From a bacterium (lineage in GTDB: Bacteria; Bacillota; Clostridia; Christensenellales; Aristaeellaceae): a stretch of 60,069 bases of DNA. This document shows positions 24,140-32,191 of this stretch, piece after piece (positions within the stretch are counted from its first letter, which is position 1; every line of letters starts with the position of its first letter). The stretch covers positions 1 to 60,069 of the forward strand of contig SFTH01000017.1 in the NCBI GenBank assembly GCA_004563405.1, in the 5' to 3' direction. The position numbers were made by a program, and so were the translations under genes. The notes below the pieces were generated by a model that made no database searches, was not told the DNA's origin, and saw only the letters and a list, made by a program, of their open reading frames with translations.

Positions 24140-24937
24140 ATGTCTGACAAGTGTGATCTGAGCGCCCTGCGCGCCAAGAAGGGCTTCATCTGCGATATGG
24201 ACGGCGTGATCTACCGCGGCAACCAGCTCCTGCCCGGGGTCCGGGAATTTGTGGACTGGATGAACCGGGAGGGCAAGAAGTATCTCTTTCTCACCAACTC
24301 CAGCGAGCGCAGCCCCAAGGAGCTCCAGCAGAAGCTGGGGCGCATGGGCCTGCGCGTGGGGGAGGAGCACTTCTACACCAGCGCCCTGGCCACCGCCCGC
24401 TTTCTCAGCCTCCAGGCGCCGGGCTGCACGGCCTACGTCATCGGCGCGCCCGGCCTGCTCAACGCCCTGTACGACTGCGGCATCACCATGAACGACGTGG
24501 ACCCCGACTATGTGATCGTGGGCGAGACCGCCACCTACAACTTTGAGATGATCTCCAAGGCCGTGCGGCTGGTGCTGCGCGGCGCGCGGCTGATCGCCAC
24601 CAACTCCGACCTCACCGGCCCCGTGGAGAACGGCGTGGCCCCGGCCTGCCGGGCGCTGGTGGCCCCGGTGGAGCTGGCCACGGGCAAGCACGCCTACTTC
24701 ATGGGCAAGCCCAACCCACTGATGATGCGCACGGGCCTGAAGCTGCTGGACGTGCACAGCGAGGAGGCCGCCATGGTGGGCGACCGCATGGATACGGACG
24801 TGATCGCGGGCCTGGAATCCGGTCTGGACACCGTGCTGGTGCTCTCCGGCTGCACCTCCCGCGGCGAGCTGGACGACTACCCCTACCGCCCCAACTACAT
24901 CCTGAACGGCGTGGGCGACATTCCCGGCGAAATCTGA
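24140..24937 (+). CDS. HAD-IIA (NagD-like) hydrolase
   Basis: CAGGAGAGG precedes the ATG. The 265-residue protein carries the HAD motif DMDGVIYRGNQ (nucleophile near residue 19), FLTNSSERSP (motif II), and the C-terminal KPNPLMM...AAMVGDRMDTDVIAG (motifs III/IV), the NagD/p-nitrophenylphosphatase layout with a C2 cap. Substrates are probably small sugar phosphates or nucleotides. A small zinc-ribbon gene follows after 25 bp. Confidence 0.92.
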   Translation: MSDKCDLSALRAKKGFICDMDGVIYRGNQLLPGVREFVDWMNREGKKYLFLTNSSERSPKELQQKLGRMGLRVGEEHFYTSALATARFLSLQAPGCTAYVIGAPGLLNALYDCGITMNDVDPDYVIVGETATYNFEMISKAVRLVLRGARLIATNSDLTGPVENGVAPACRALVAPVELATGKHAYFMGKPNPLMMRTGLKLLDVHSEEAAMVGDRMDTDVIAGLESGLDTVLVLSGCTSRGELDDYPYRPNYILNGVGDIPGEI

Positions 24938-24961
24938 TTTTTCGGAAAGGAAGCGCGAAAG

Positions 24962-25174
24962 ATGGAACAGAAGCAGTACCGCTGCCCCAAGTGCGGCTTT
25001 GACCGCTACGAGAGCGATCAGTTTCAGGCCACCGGCGGCAACTTTGCTAAGATCTTCGACGTGCAGAACAAGAAGTTTCTCACCGTCAGCTGTGCCCGCT
25101 GCGGCTACACGGAGCTCTACCGCGCCAAGACGGAGACCGGCTGGAACGTATTGGACTTTCTGCTCAACGGCTGA
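24962..25174 (+). CDS. Small zinc-ribbon protein
   Basis: AAAGGAAG precedes the ATG. The 70-residue product has two CxxC knuckles: CPKCGF at 8-13 and CARCGYTELYR near 44-54. It matches the small nucleic-acid-binding zinc-ribbon family seen in Firmicutes (YpzJ/COG3478-like), of unknown role. It is probably cotranscribed with the HAD hydrolase. Confidence 0.85.
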   Translation: MEQKQYRCPKCGFDRYESDQFQATGGNFAKIFDVQNKKFLTVSCARCGYTELYRAKTETGWNVLDFLLNG

Positions 25175-25249
25175 GGCAGAGATCGGGACGAAATAGAGCG
25201 CGAACGGGCCGTCGCCCGCTCGCGCTCTTCGGTGCTTTATGACAAGCTG

Positions 25250-25286
25250 AGCGCGCGTCCGGCATTTGGCCGGGCGCGCGCTTTTG
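25250..25286 (+). terminator. Terminator of the HAD-zinc-ribbon unit
   Basis: GCGCGCGTCCGGC pairs with GCCGGGCGCGCGC, followed by TTTTGC. A second hairpin (GAGCGCGA...TCGCGCTC, about 25195-25230) precedes it. The stretch 25287-25438 is very GC-rich, with another palindrome (CGCCCCGCC ... GGGCGGGGCG, about 25407-25433), and contains no gene that I can support. Confidence 0.75.
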
Positions 25287-25438
25287 CAGAGTTGCCCTGC
25301 GGCCGGATGGCCGCCGCATGCTCCGGCGGGGCCGGAGCGTCTATGTAAACGGAGCTTCCGGCGGGCCGCCGGCCCGGACGGGAGCTTCCGGGGAGGGAAG
25401 GGGAATCGCCCCGCCGCCTTCGGGCGGGGCGCGGAACG

Positions 25439-25900
25439 TCAGCCCTCAATCAGGATCATTTTCTTTTCCGGGACGCGCCGGGCTTCCCGCTTCGGCAGGA
25501 CGATGTGGAGAACGCCGTTCTCGAAGGAAGCCTTCACGTCCTCCTCCGTGACCTGCCCGCCCACGTAGAAGCTGCGCTGCATCGTGCCGGCGAAGCGCTC
25601 CTGGCGGAGCACCGTGCCCCGGTCGCCCTTCTGCTCCTTCTCCAGGGACTTCTCCGTGGAGATGGTCAGATAGCCGTTGTTCAGCTCCAGGTGAATCTCG
25701 TCCTTGCGGAAGCCGGGCAGGTCGACGTCCAGCTCGTAGCTGTCGTCCGTCTCCCGAACGTCCGTCTTCATGATGCGCTGCGCGTTCTTGCCGTACAGTG
25801 CGCGGTCGACGTTGCCGAAGCCGCGGAAGAAGTTCCGGTCGAAGTCCTCAAAGACGTCCATCAGATTTTCACCAAATACAGTCGGAAGATAAGTACTCAT
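25439..25900 (-). CDS. HSP20 family small heat-shock protein
   Basis: ATP-independent holdase chaperone. ATAGGAGG precedes the ATG. The 153-residue length is typical. The alpha-crystallin domain (about 45-140) contains DVDLPGFRKDEIHLELNNGYLTI and ENGVLHIVLPKRE, the A-x-x-x-n-GVL hallmark, and the protein ends with a short EKKMILIEG tail. It is transcribed from a consensus promoter through a leader of about 114 nt that has two perfect hairpins, a possible thermosensor. Confidence 0.94.
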   Translation of the reverse strand: MSTYLPTVFGENLMDVFEDFDRNFFRGFGNVDRALYGKNAQRIMKTDVRETDDSYELDVDLPGFRKDEIHLELNNGYLTISTEKSLEKEQKGDRGTVLRQERFAGTMQRSFYVGGQVTEEDVKASFENGVLHIVLPKREARRVPEKKMILIEG

Positions 25901-25930
25901 AATGCAAGCCTCCTATTCATTGGCTGCGTT

Positions 25931-25996
25931 CCGGCAACATTGCCGGAGCGCCGGTTGTGATCCCGTGTGTCATGGAAATGCGGCGGTGCGCCGCAT
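25931..25996 (-). promoter_or_regulatory. Paired hairpins in the hsp20 5' leader
   Basis: Two perfect stems lie between promoter and start codon: ATGCGGCG-GTG-CGCCGCAT (25978-25996) and CCGGCAA-CA-TTGCCGG (25931-25946). The second ends about 18 nt before the AGGAGG. No CIRCE element is present. A heat-melting leader is possible but is inference. Confidence 0.5.
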
Positions 25997-26020
25997 CGCT
26001 CATCTCTGAACGACACCTAT

Positions 26021-26048
26021 ATTATACTCGAAGGTCAAAGAAAGTCAA
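26021..26048 (-). promoter_or_regulatory. Promoter of hsp20
   Basis: On the minus strand: TTGACT (26048-26043), 16-bp spacer, TATAAT (26026-26021). It is a vegetative-type promoter, giving a leader of about 114 nt. Confidence 0.8.
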
Positions 26049-26172
26049 TATCTTTTTGGAGAAAAATTTCACTTTTTTTTTGCGCGCCGAAGGCCGCGTG
26101 CGAAAGGTCCGCAGAGCCTCCGCCGCGCACCGGCGGCAGCATGCAGCGCCCTGTGCGGACCTTGGCGGGCAC

Positions 26173-26200
26173 AAAAAAGGAGGCCGCGCGGACCTCCTTT
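26173..26200 (-). terminator. Terminator of the MATE gene
   Basis: On the minus strand AAAGGAGG pairs with CCTCCTTT and the T run continues (TTTTTT, 26178-26173). Confidence 0.75.
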
Positions 26201-26214
26201 CAAACGGGTTTGGC

Positions 26215-27546
26215 TCAGCTGCGCACGACCTCGTGCTCCGCCCATTTGCCGCTGCGGAAGCGGCGGACGTAGAGGAAGGCGCGCACGGCCCAGTCGCTGA
26301 ACATGCCGATCCACACGCCCAGCGGGCCGAAGTTCAGCACGCGGATGAGCACCACCGAGATCACCACGCGGCAGACCCACATGGTGGTGGTGGAGAGAAT
26401 CATGGAGTAGCGCACGTCTCCGGCGGCGCGCATGCCGTAGGCCGGGGTGAAGGAGAGGGTCCAGAGGAAGGGCTTGACGATGCAGATGATGTAGGTGAGC
26501 TGCGCCGTCATGGCCGCGGCCTCCGGCTCCATGCCCGCGATGCGGGTCACGGGCTTCACCGCCAGCGCCACCAGCAGGCAGGCGACGATGGAGCAGACCT
26601 CGCTGTATGCGGTGAGGCGCAGGATGTAGCGCCGGGCCTCGTCCCTGCGTCCCGCGCCCATGCACTGGCCCACGATGGTCATCATGCCCAGCCCGATGCC
26701 GATCTGTGCCTGGCCGGAGAGCAGCTCCAGCGTGGCGGTCATGGCCTGGGCGGCGATGGCCGTGGTGCTCAGGGTGGATACGGTGGACTGTATGGCCAGC
26801 TTGCCGAAGTGGAACATGCCGTTTTCGATGCCCGTGGGCACGCCGATGGCCAGTATGTTCCAGATGCGCCTGAAGTTGGGCCGGATGTGCAGATAGTCGC
26901 GCACCACGATGGCCTGCCGGGGCTTGCGCAGCTGCACGAGGATGACCACGGCGCAGAGCACGCGGGAGGCGAGGGTCGCCAGCGCTGCGCCCGCCACGCC
27001 CATGCCGAAGGCATAGATCAGCAGCGCGTTGAGCGCGATGTTGACGGCGTTTGCGATGGTGGACACCAGCATCGGCAGCCGGGAATTGCCGTCCACCCGG
27101 AACAGCGCCGCGCCCGCGTTGTACAGGGCGATGAAGGGGTAGGAGAGCGCCGTGATGAGCATGTAGGTCAGCGCGCCCTCCATCACGTCTGCCTCGACCC
27201 GCCCGAAGATGAGCCGCAGCAGCGGGCCGCGCAGCAGCACCAGCGCCGCCATGACCGCGATGGAGATGGCGAGAACCGTGAGCATCAGCTGGCCGCCGGT
27301 GTCCGAGGCGTCGCGCCTTTCGCCCCGGCCCAGCAGCTGGGCGCAGACGATGCCTCCGCCGGTGGCCATGGCGGCGAACACGCAGATCAGCAGCACGTTG
27401 ATGGAATCCACCAGCGAGACCGCCGAGATCGCCGCCGAACCCACACTGGCGACCATCATGGTGTCCGCCGTGCCCATCAGTGAGGTGAGCACCTGTTCAA
27501 TCATCAGAGGAATCAGCAGATTCCAGATCTGTCTTCTGGTAAACAT
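26215..27546 (-). CDS. MATE family efflux transporter
   Basis: A 443-residue membrane protein with 12 predicted helices in two MatE repeats, starting MFTRRQIWNLLIPLMIEQVLTSL, with GTADTMMVASVG and LINVLLICVFAAMATGGG-like helices typical of the NorM/DinF-related group. It would export drugs or metabolites by Na+ or H+ antiport. GGAAGG precedes the ATG. It is monocistronic, with a promoter at 27586-27613 and a terminator at 26173-26200. Confidence 0.93.
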   Translation of the reverse strand: MFTRRQIWNLLIPLMIEQVLTSLMGTADTMMVASVGSAAISAVSLVDSINVLLICVFAAMATGGGIVCAQLLGRGERRDASDTGGQLMLTVLAISIAVMAALVLLRGPLLRLIFGRVEADVMEGALTYMLITALSYPFIALYNAGAALFRVDGNSRLPMLVSTIANAVNIALNALLIYAFGMGVAGAALATLASRVLCAVVILVQLRKPRQAIVVRDYLHIRPNFRRIWNILAIGVPTGIENGMFHFGKLAIQSTVSTLSTTAIAAQAMTATLELLSGQAQIGIGLGMMTIVGQCMGAGRRDEARRYILRLTAYSEVCSIVACLLVALAVKPVTRIAGMEPEAAAMTAQLTYIICIVKPFLWTLSFTPAYGMRAAGDVRYSMILSTTTMWVCRVVISVVLIRVLNFGPLGVWIGMFSDWAVRAFLYVRRFRSGKWAEHEVVRS

Positions 27547-27585
27547 AGTTGCCTTCCATTCGGAGTGTAGTGTTCAATGCTCCCC

Positions 27586-27613
27586 ATTATAGTCCCGGGG
27601 ATGTTGCATACAA
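27586..27613 (-). promoter_or_regulatory. Promoter of the MATE gene
   Basis: On the minus strand: TTGTAT (27613-27608), 16-bp spacer, TATAAT (27591-27586). Confidence 0.7.
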
Positions 27614-27705
27614 TACCGCGAGCGGGTTAAATCCGGGAAACCTTGCGCAAAAGCTGCGCGGAGAGCGCCCGCCGGGCGGATTTGCGGGCAAATGCGCGCT
27701 CTCGC

Positions 27706-27734
27706 TTGCCTTTCCGGATTCCGCGTGCTATAAT
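27706..27734 (+). promoter_or_regulatory. Promoter of the DUF554 gene
   Basis: TTGCCT (27706-27711), 17-bp spacer, TATAAT (27729-27734). Confidence 0.75.
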
Positions 27735-27777
27735 TCTCCCTCGGAAAGCACATTCCTTTACGAATGGAGGAAAGCCT

Positions 27778-28503
27778 GTGGTTGGCCTGGGTACGATCAT
27801 CAACGTGGCTGGAATCGTGGCCGGAGGGCTGCTGGGGCGGCTCTTCGGGCGCTTTCTCACGCAGCGCTATCAGGAGACACTGAACCGGGCCTGCGGCGTG
27901 AGCGTGTTGTTCATCGGCCTGGGCGGCGCGCTGGAGGGCATGCTGCGCGTCGGGGAGGGAGGCCTGACCAGCGGGCGCTCGATGCTGATCGTGGCGTGCA
28001 TGACGCTGGGCGCGCTGCTGGGGGAGCTTGCGAACCTGGAGGACCGGTTTGAGCGCTTCGGCGCGTGGCTGAAGCACAAAACCGGCAACGCCGGGGAGCA
28101 GCGCTTTGTGGAGGGCTTTGTCACGGCCTCGCTCACGGTGTCCATCGGCGCGATGGCGGTGGTGGGCTCCATCGAGGACGGCCTGTTCGGAGACTACTCC
28201 ATACTGGCCACCAAGGCGGTGCTGGATCTGATCATCGTGCTGGTGATGACCTGCTCGCTGGGCAAGGGCTGCGCTTTCTCCGCCATCCCCGTGGCCTGCT
28301 TTCAGGGGGCGATGACCCTGCTGTCCCGGCTCATCCGGCCCGTGATGACCCAGGCGGCGCTGGGGAACCTCTCCCTCGTCGGCTCCATACTCATCTTCTG
28401 CGTGGGTTTCAATCTGGTGTGGGGCAAGCGCGTGCGCGTGGCGAACCTTCTGCCCGCCATCCTCTTCGCCGTGGCCTTCGCCTTCATGCCCTTTGAAATC
28501 TGA
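27778..28503 (+). CDS. DUF554 membrane protein
   Basis: A GTG start at 27778 is 7 nt after GGAGG. The 241-residue protein has seven to eight membrane helices and DUF554 motifs: GLGTIINVAGIVAGGLLG, FIGLGGALEGM, EGFVTASLTVSIGAMAVVGS and SIEDGL. The function is unknown. Its last 28 bp (28476-28503, including the stop) are repeated exactly at 32998-33025, so its 3' end marks the junction of an apparent insertion. Confidence 0.92.
   Translation: MVGLGTIINVAGIVAGGLLGRLFGRFLTQRYQETLNRACGVSVLFIGLGGALEGMLRVGEGGLTSGRSMLIVACMTLGALLGELANLEDRFERFGAWLKHKTGNAGEQRFVEGFVTASLTVSIGAMAVVGSIEDGLFGDYSILATKAVLDLIIVLVMTCSLGKGCAFSAIPVACFQGAMTLLSRLIRPVMTQAALGNLSLVGSILIFCVGFNLVWGKRVRVANLLPAILFAVAFAFMPFEI
28476..28503 (+). 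repeat. Left copy of 28-bp direct repeat
   Basis: Identical to 32998-33025; it begins CTTCGCCTTC, ends GAAATCTGA and comprises the last 28 bp of the DUF554 gene. Confidence 0.9.
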
Positions 28504-28513
28504 GGGACGGGAC

Positions 28514-28543
28514 TTGACAAGTGTATGCAATCGGAACTATAAT
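28514..28543 (+). promoter_or_regulatory. Promoter of the riboswitch operon
   Basis: TTGACA (28514-28519), 18-bp spacer, TATAAT (28538-28543), starting 11 bp past the DUF554 stop. Confidence 0.85.
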
Positions 28544-28574
28544 AACTTTTGAATGAGACAATTTCATAACCTGT

Positions 28575-28735
28575 CGGCAAATTTTGCATCATGGGATGCA
28601 GGAAGTCGGGTGAGAATCCCGCACAGGAACGCTGCTGTATTGGTGGAGCATCCTTCAAGGTTTGAAGAAAACCGGTCACTGGAGCAATCTGGGAAGGCGA
28701 AGGAGTTGCGATGAAGCCTGAGTCAGAATACATTT
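28575..28735 (+). ncRNA. Cobalamin riboswitch
   Basis: Aptamer hallmarks appear in order: GGGATGCAGGAAG, GGGTGAGAATCCCGC, ACGCTGCTGTA, GTCACTGG, CTGGGAAGGC, GATGA then AGCCTGAGTCAGAATAC (the B12 box). It lies about 30 nt after the promoter and 180 nt before the first binding-protein gene. Adenosylcobalamin or a related corrinoid would switch off the downstream transport genes. Exact ends are estimated. Confidence 0.93.
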
Positions 28736-28749
28736 GACCGATGGGAGTG

Positions 28750-28789
28750 CGCAGGTACTCCTCGAGTTCAGGACGTGCGGTGTTTTTTG
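28750..28789 (+). terminator. Riboswitch expression-platform terminator
   Basis: CGCAGGT (28750-28756) pairs with ACGTGCG (28773-28779) with one mismatch, followed by GTG and six T residues. Its position just after the aptamer fits ligand-controlled termination. Confidence 0.65.
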
Positions 28790-28820
28790 TGTACATAATT
28801 ATGCCTTTTTGAAGGGTAAA

Positions 28821-28864
28821 GTCGCCGCGTCGGTTCGCAAGAGTCCGGCGCGGCGGCTTTTTTG
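28821..28864 (+). terminator. Second GC-rich terminator before the binding-protein gene
   Basis: CGCCGCG (28823-28829) pairs with CGCGGCG (28849-28855), then GCTTTTTT. Having two terminators in series between riboswitch and gene is unusual; either could be the switching element. Confidence 0.7.
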
Positions 28865-28914
28865 CGCGTTTCCGCAGAGGGCGGATGCGAATAAAAAATG
28901 ATGGAGGTATATCT

Positions 28915-29997
28915 ATGAAACACAATCGAATTCTGGCTCTGATCCTGATACTGTTGCTGGCGTCAGGCGCGCTCGGTTCTGCATTTGCGGAGCCCATTGT
29001 GATCGTCGATGATGTGGGCCGCACCGTTGAGTTGGAGAAACCCCTGGAGAGGGTTGCGGTGTTCAACAAGATGAATGTGGAGATCGTGCGTGCATTGGGA
29101 AAAATTGATACCGTCGTAGGCATTGATGCAAATACTGCGCAGGACGAGGCGTATTGGCCGGAGCTGGATCTGAACGCAATCGCCGGTCAGAAGCAGACGG
29201 AACTGAACTATGAGGCCATCGTCGCCATGAATCCGGATGCGGTCATCCTTCCGAGCAATGGAAGCTGGGAGGAGGCGGAAGAGAAGCTGGAACCCTTCGG
29301 CATTCCGGTCATCGTTGCAACGGGATGGGAGAATACAAATTTCGAGCCCCAGGTGCGCATTCTGGCCGCAGCTTTTGGGGTCGAGGAGAAGGGGCAGGAG
29401 TACATTGATTTCTGCAACGGTCCGATTGATCTCATTCGGGAGCGCATGGACTCGGTTCCGGAATCCGAGCGCAAAAGTGTCTATTTTGAAAACAGTGGAG
29501 ACTATTGTACCTGCCTGGTTGGCTCCGGCTGGAACGATATGATCGTGCTGGGCGGCGGCGTAAACCTGTTCGGAGATATCAACTTTGCAGATGCGGACAC
29601 TTCCAAGGGAAGCGTTCACAGCTTTGCCGTCGATCCGGAGCTGATCCTTGAGCGCAATCCGGACGTCATACTCTACAACGTCTATTCGACCGCAGCAAAG
29701 TCCGGAACCAGCATTTATGTCGAAATGGATCCTTCAGAGATTCCCGATGTCCTTTCGGAGATCTGCAAGCGCCCGGGTTGGGAAAATCTCGATGCGGTTC
29801 AGAATGGACAGGTGTACGGCTTTACGGCGTTCACGGGCAATGCCTGCTTCAAAATTGTCGCCAGCTGCTATATCGCGAAGTGGCTCTACCCCGACCTGTT
29901 TGCAGATCTGGATCCGGAGGCGTTCTACAATGAATGGTTGACGGTCTATCAGGGCGCCGCACCCCTGGGCGAAGGCCAGGTTGGCCAGATTCATTGA
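28915..29997 (+). CDS. Corrinoid/iron-family ABC binding protein 1
   Basis: The ATG at 28915 follows ATGGAGG. The 360-residue protein has a Sec signal peptide (cleavage near SAFA-EP) but no lipobox Cys. The PF01497-type fold shows VDDVGRTVELEKPLERVAVFNKM, ALGKIDTVVGID, LNYEAIVAMNPDAVILPS and, near the C-terminus, GQVYGFTAFTGNACFKIVAS. The riboswitch points to a corrinoid ligand, as for BtuF. A paralogue follows after 24 bp; both share VYFEN-G-YxTCLxGSGW. Confidence 0.9.
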   Translation: MKHNRILALILILLLASGALGSAFAEPIVIVDDVGRTVELEKPLERVAVFNKMNVEIVRALGKIDTVVGIDANTAQDEAYWPELDLNAIAGQKQTELNYEAIVAMNPDAVILPSNGSWEEAEEKLEPFGIPVIVATGWENTNFEPQVRILAAAFGVEEKGQEYIDFCNGPIDLIRERMDSVPESERKSVYFENSGDYCTCLVGSGWNDMIVLGGGVNLFGDINFADADTSKGSVHSFAVDPELILERNPDVILYNVYSTAAKSGTSIYVEMDPSEIPDVLSEICKRPGWENLDAVQNGQVYGFTAFTGNACFKIVASCYIAKWLYPDLFADLDPEAFYNEWLTVYQGAAPLGEGQVGQIH

Positions 29998-30021
29998 CCA
30001 TGAAAGGCGAGGTGGAGTAAG

Positions 30022-31095
30022 ATGAAGCGGATTCTTTCGGTGCTGCTGATCTTTTCGCTGCTGCTTGCGGCAGTCGCGATTGCCGAAGCAGATGAACAGA
30101 TCTCCGTGGTGGATGGCATTGGGCGGGAATTTGCCTTCGATCAACCCATACGCACCGCTGTTGTCTACGACCGCTACAACACGGAAGTGTTTCGGGCTGT
30201 GGGCGCGAGCGGAATCATGATCGGGGTGGATCAGGACTGCATTGATACCTATCCTCAATACTGGGACGGAGTCGGCGACGCGCTGAAGGTGGTCGGTCAG
30301 TCCTGCACTGATTACAACGTGGAATTGATTGCACAGCTGCAACCCGACGCGGTTTTCATGAGCAGTCTGGGCGAATATGAGAGCGTTACGGAACAGCTGG
30401 CGCAGTTTGGAATTCCCGTGATCATCATCAACGCATGGATTCCGGATGAGTATTACGACTATATCCGCCTGGTTGGAAGGGTGACGGGGCATGAAGCGCA
30501 GGGCGAAGCCTTTATTGCCTTTTGCGAAAACATGATGCAAACCGTTGAGACGCGCGTGGCGGAAATTCCGGAAGCGGAGAGAAAGACGGTCTATTTCGAA
30601 AACGGCGGCGAATACAAGACCTGCCTTCCCGGTTCCGGCTGGCACAATATGATCGTGAATGCGGGCGGAATAAACATCTTCGGAGACATCACAGAATTGG
30701 ATTCCTCAAAGGGCGGCACCTCGTCCTATCTGGTGGATCCGGAAGCCATTCTCATGGCGGATCCTGACGTCATTATTGACAACGTCTACAGCACGCAGAT
30801 CCACGGTGCGCTGGAAATGTTTGTAGACCTTGAAGAGGGAGAACTCGCAGGGGAACTGGAGCGGTTTGTTGATCGCCCCGGCTGGGATCAGTTGTCGGCG
30901 GTTCAGAGCGGACAGGTGCTGGGCTTTACCAGCTTTGTCGGCAATGCCAACAGTAAGTTGATCGCCATTGCCTATATCGCGAAGTTCCTGTACCCGGAAA
31001 TCTTTCAGGATCTGGATCCGGATGCATGCCTGAGTCAGTGGCTGAACTATATGGGATTCGACCCTTTGGAGGGGCATATTGCCCGGTTGCGCTGA
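30022..31095 (+). CDS. Corrinoid/iron-family ABC binding protein 2
   Basis: The ATG at 30022 follows GGTGGAG. The 357-residue paralogue of the previous protein (VDGIGREFAFDQPIRTAVVY, KTVYFENGGEYKTCLPGSGW, GGINIFGDI) also has a signal peptide without a lipobox (VAIAEA-DE). Two binding proteins with one permease and ATPase suggest two corrinoid forms or two relays. TTG/ATG starts of the permease overlap or abut its stop. Confidence 0.9.
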   Translation: MKRILSVLLIFSLLLAAVAIAEADEQISVVDGIGREFAFDQPIRTAVVYDRYNTEVFRAVGASGIMIGVDQDCIDTYPQYWDGVGDALKVVGQSCTDYNVELIAQLQPDAVFMSSLGEYESVTEQLAQFGIPVIIINAWIPDEYYDYIRLVGRVTGHEAQGEAFIAFCENMMQTVETRVAEIPEAERKTVYFENGGEYKTCLPGSGWHNMIVNAGGINIFGDITELDSSKGGTSSYLVDPEAILMADPDVIIDNVYSTQIHGALEMFVDLEEGELAGELERFVDRPGWDQLSAVQSGQVLGFTSFVGNANSKLIAIAYIAKFLYPEIFQDLDPDACLSQWLNYMGFDPLEGHIARLR

Positions 31096-31096
31096 A

Positions 31097-32191
31097 ATGA
31101 TGAATACAGAAGATATTCGGAACGTCAGGCAACAGTACGACCGGCACATGCGCGCCAAGGCCGCCATTCTGGCGGCCTGCGCTGTGCTGGTGCTCTTGAT
31201 TGCCGTATTCTCCATATGCGTCGGCGCGGCCGATCTTTCATTGACGGATGTGCTGCATGTCTTCGTTGCGGATGCGCATACGCGCGCGCAATCGGGCTAT
31301 GACACAACGGTCAAGATTGTCTGGATGCTGCGCATGCCGAGGGTCATCATGGGCGTACTGGCCGGTGCAGGCTTGGCGCTCTGCGGCGTGGTCATGCAGG
31401 GAATTACCCGAAATCCCCTCGTCTCTCCCTATACGGTTGGCATATCCAACGCAGCGGCCTTTGGCGTCGCCGTCGTGGTGCTCTTTTCCAGTAAGCTGCC
31501 CCTTTCCGGAATTCTGAGTGGTCAGGCTATGCGCACAGTCGGGGCGTTCGTTATGGCGGCGCTGTGCGCTATGGGCGTCTATGGCGTTTCCGCAACCCGC
31601 AAGATGAATGTGACGACGCTGGTTCTGATGGGTACGGCGCTGTCCTATTTGTTCAGCGCTCTGAGCAATACGATGCAGTATCTGGCCAATGAGCAGGAAC
31701 TGAGCACCATCGTCAACTGGACATTTGGAAATCTGCAAAAGGCGACCTGGGGACAAATCGCCGTCGTTGCCGGTCTGTTTTTTGTTGTTTTTCTGGTTTC
31801 GATGCTGTATGCGCGATCGCTCAACGCCATGGCAGGCAGTTCGGAAGATGTACCCAGGGCATTGGGCATCAACGTGGCGGCCGTGCGACTTATCGTTGGA
31901 TTCCTGACGATACTTCTGTCCGCAATAATCATCAGCTTTGTGGGAGTCATCGGATTTGTAGGAATCGTTGCGCCGCACATTGCTCGCATGATTGTCGGGT
32001 CGGATCATCGCTTACTCATTCCCCTGTCCTGCATCTGCGGTGGCCTGCTTCTGGTCGTTTCGGATACAATCGGCCGTACGCTGTTCAATCCCGTCGTCAT
32101 TCCGGTGGGAATCGTCGTTGCGTATGTGGGCGTGCCGGTCTTTGTGCACCTGATCATCTGCAACAAGAAGGGGGGAATGTCGGGTGCTTGA
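31097..32191 (+). CDS. FecCD/BtuC-type permease
   Basis: Transmembrane subunit of the riboswitch transporter. The ATG at 31097 directly follows the upstream stop; a TTG at 31079 is better placed after GGAGGGG (31068-31074) and would add six residues. About 364 residues with ten helices: RMPRVIMGVLAGAGLALCGVVMQG, NPLVSPYTVGISNAAAFG, FVGIVAPHIARMIVG, all BtuC/FecCD signatures. The C-terminus overlaps the ATPase start by 8 nt. Confidence 0.92.
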   Translation: MMNTEDIRNVRQQYDRHMRAKAAILAACAVLVLLIAVFSICVGAADLSLTDVLHVFVADAHTRAQSGYDTTVKIVWMLRMPRVIMGVLAGAGLALCGVVMQGITRNPLVSPYTVGISNAAAFGVAVVVLFSSKLPLSGILSGQAMRTVGAFVMAALCAMGVYGVSATRKMNVTTLVLMGTALSYLFSALSNTMQYLANEQELSTIVNWTFGNLQKATWGQIAVVAGLFFVVFLVSMLYARSLNAMAGSSEDVPRALGINVAAVRLIVGFLTILLSAIIISFVGVIGFVGIVAPHIARMIVGSDHRLLIPLSCICGGLLLVVSDTIGRTLFNPVVIPVGIVVAYVGVPVFVHLIICNKKGGMSGA

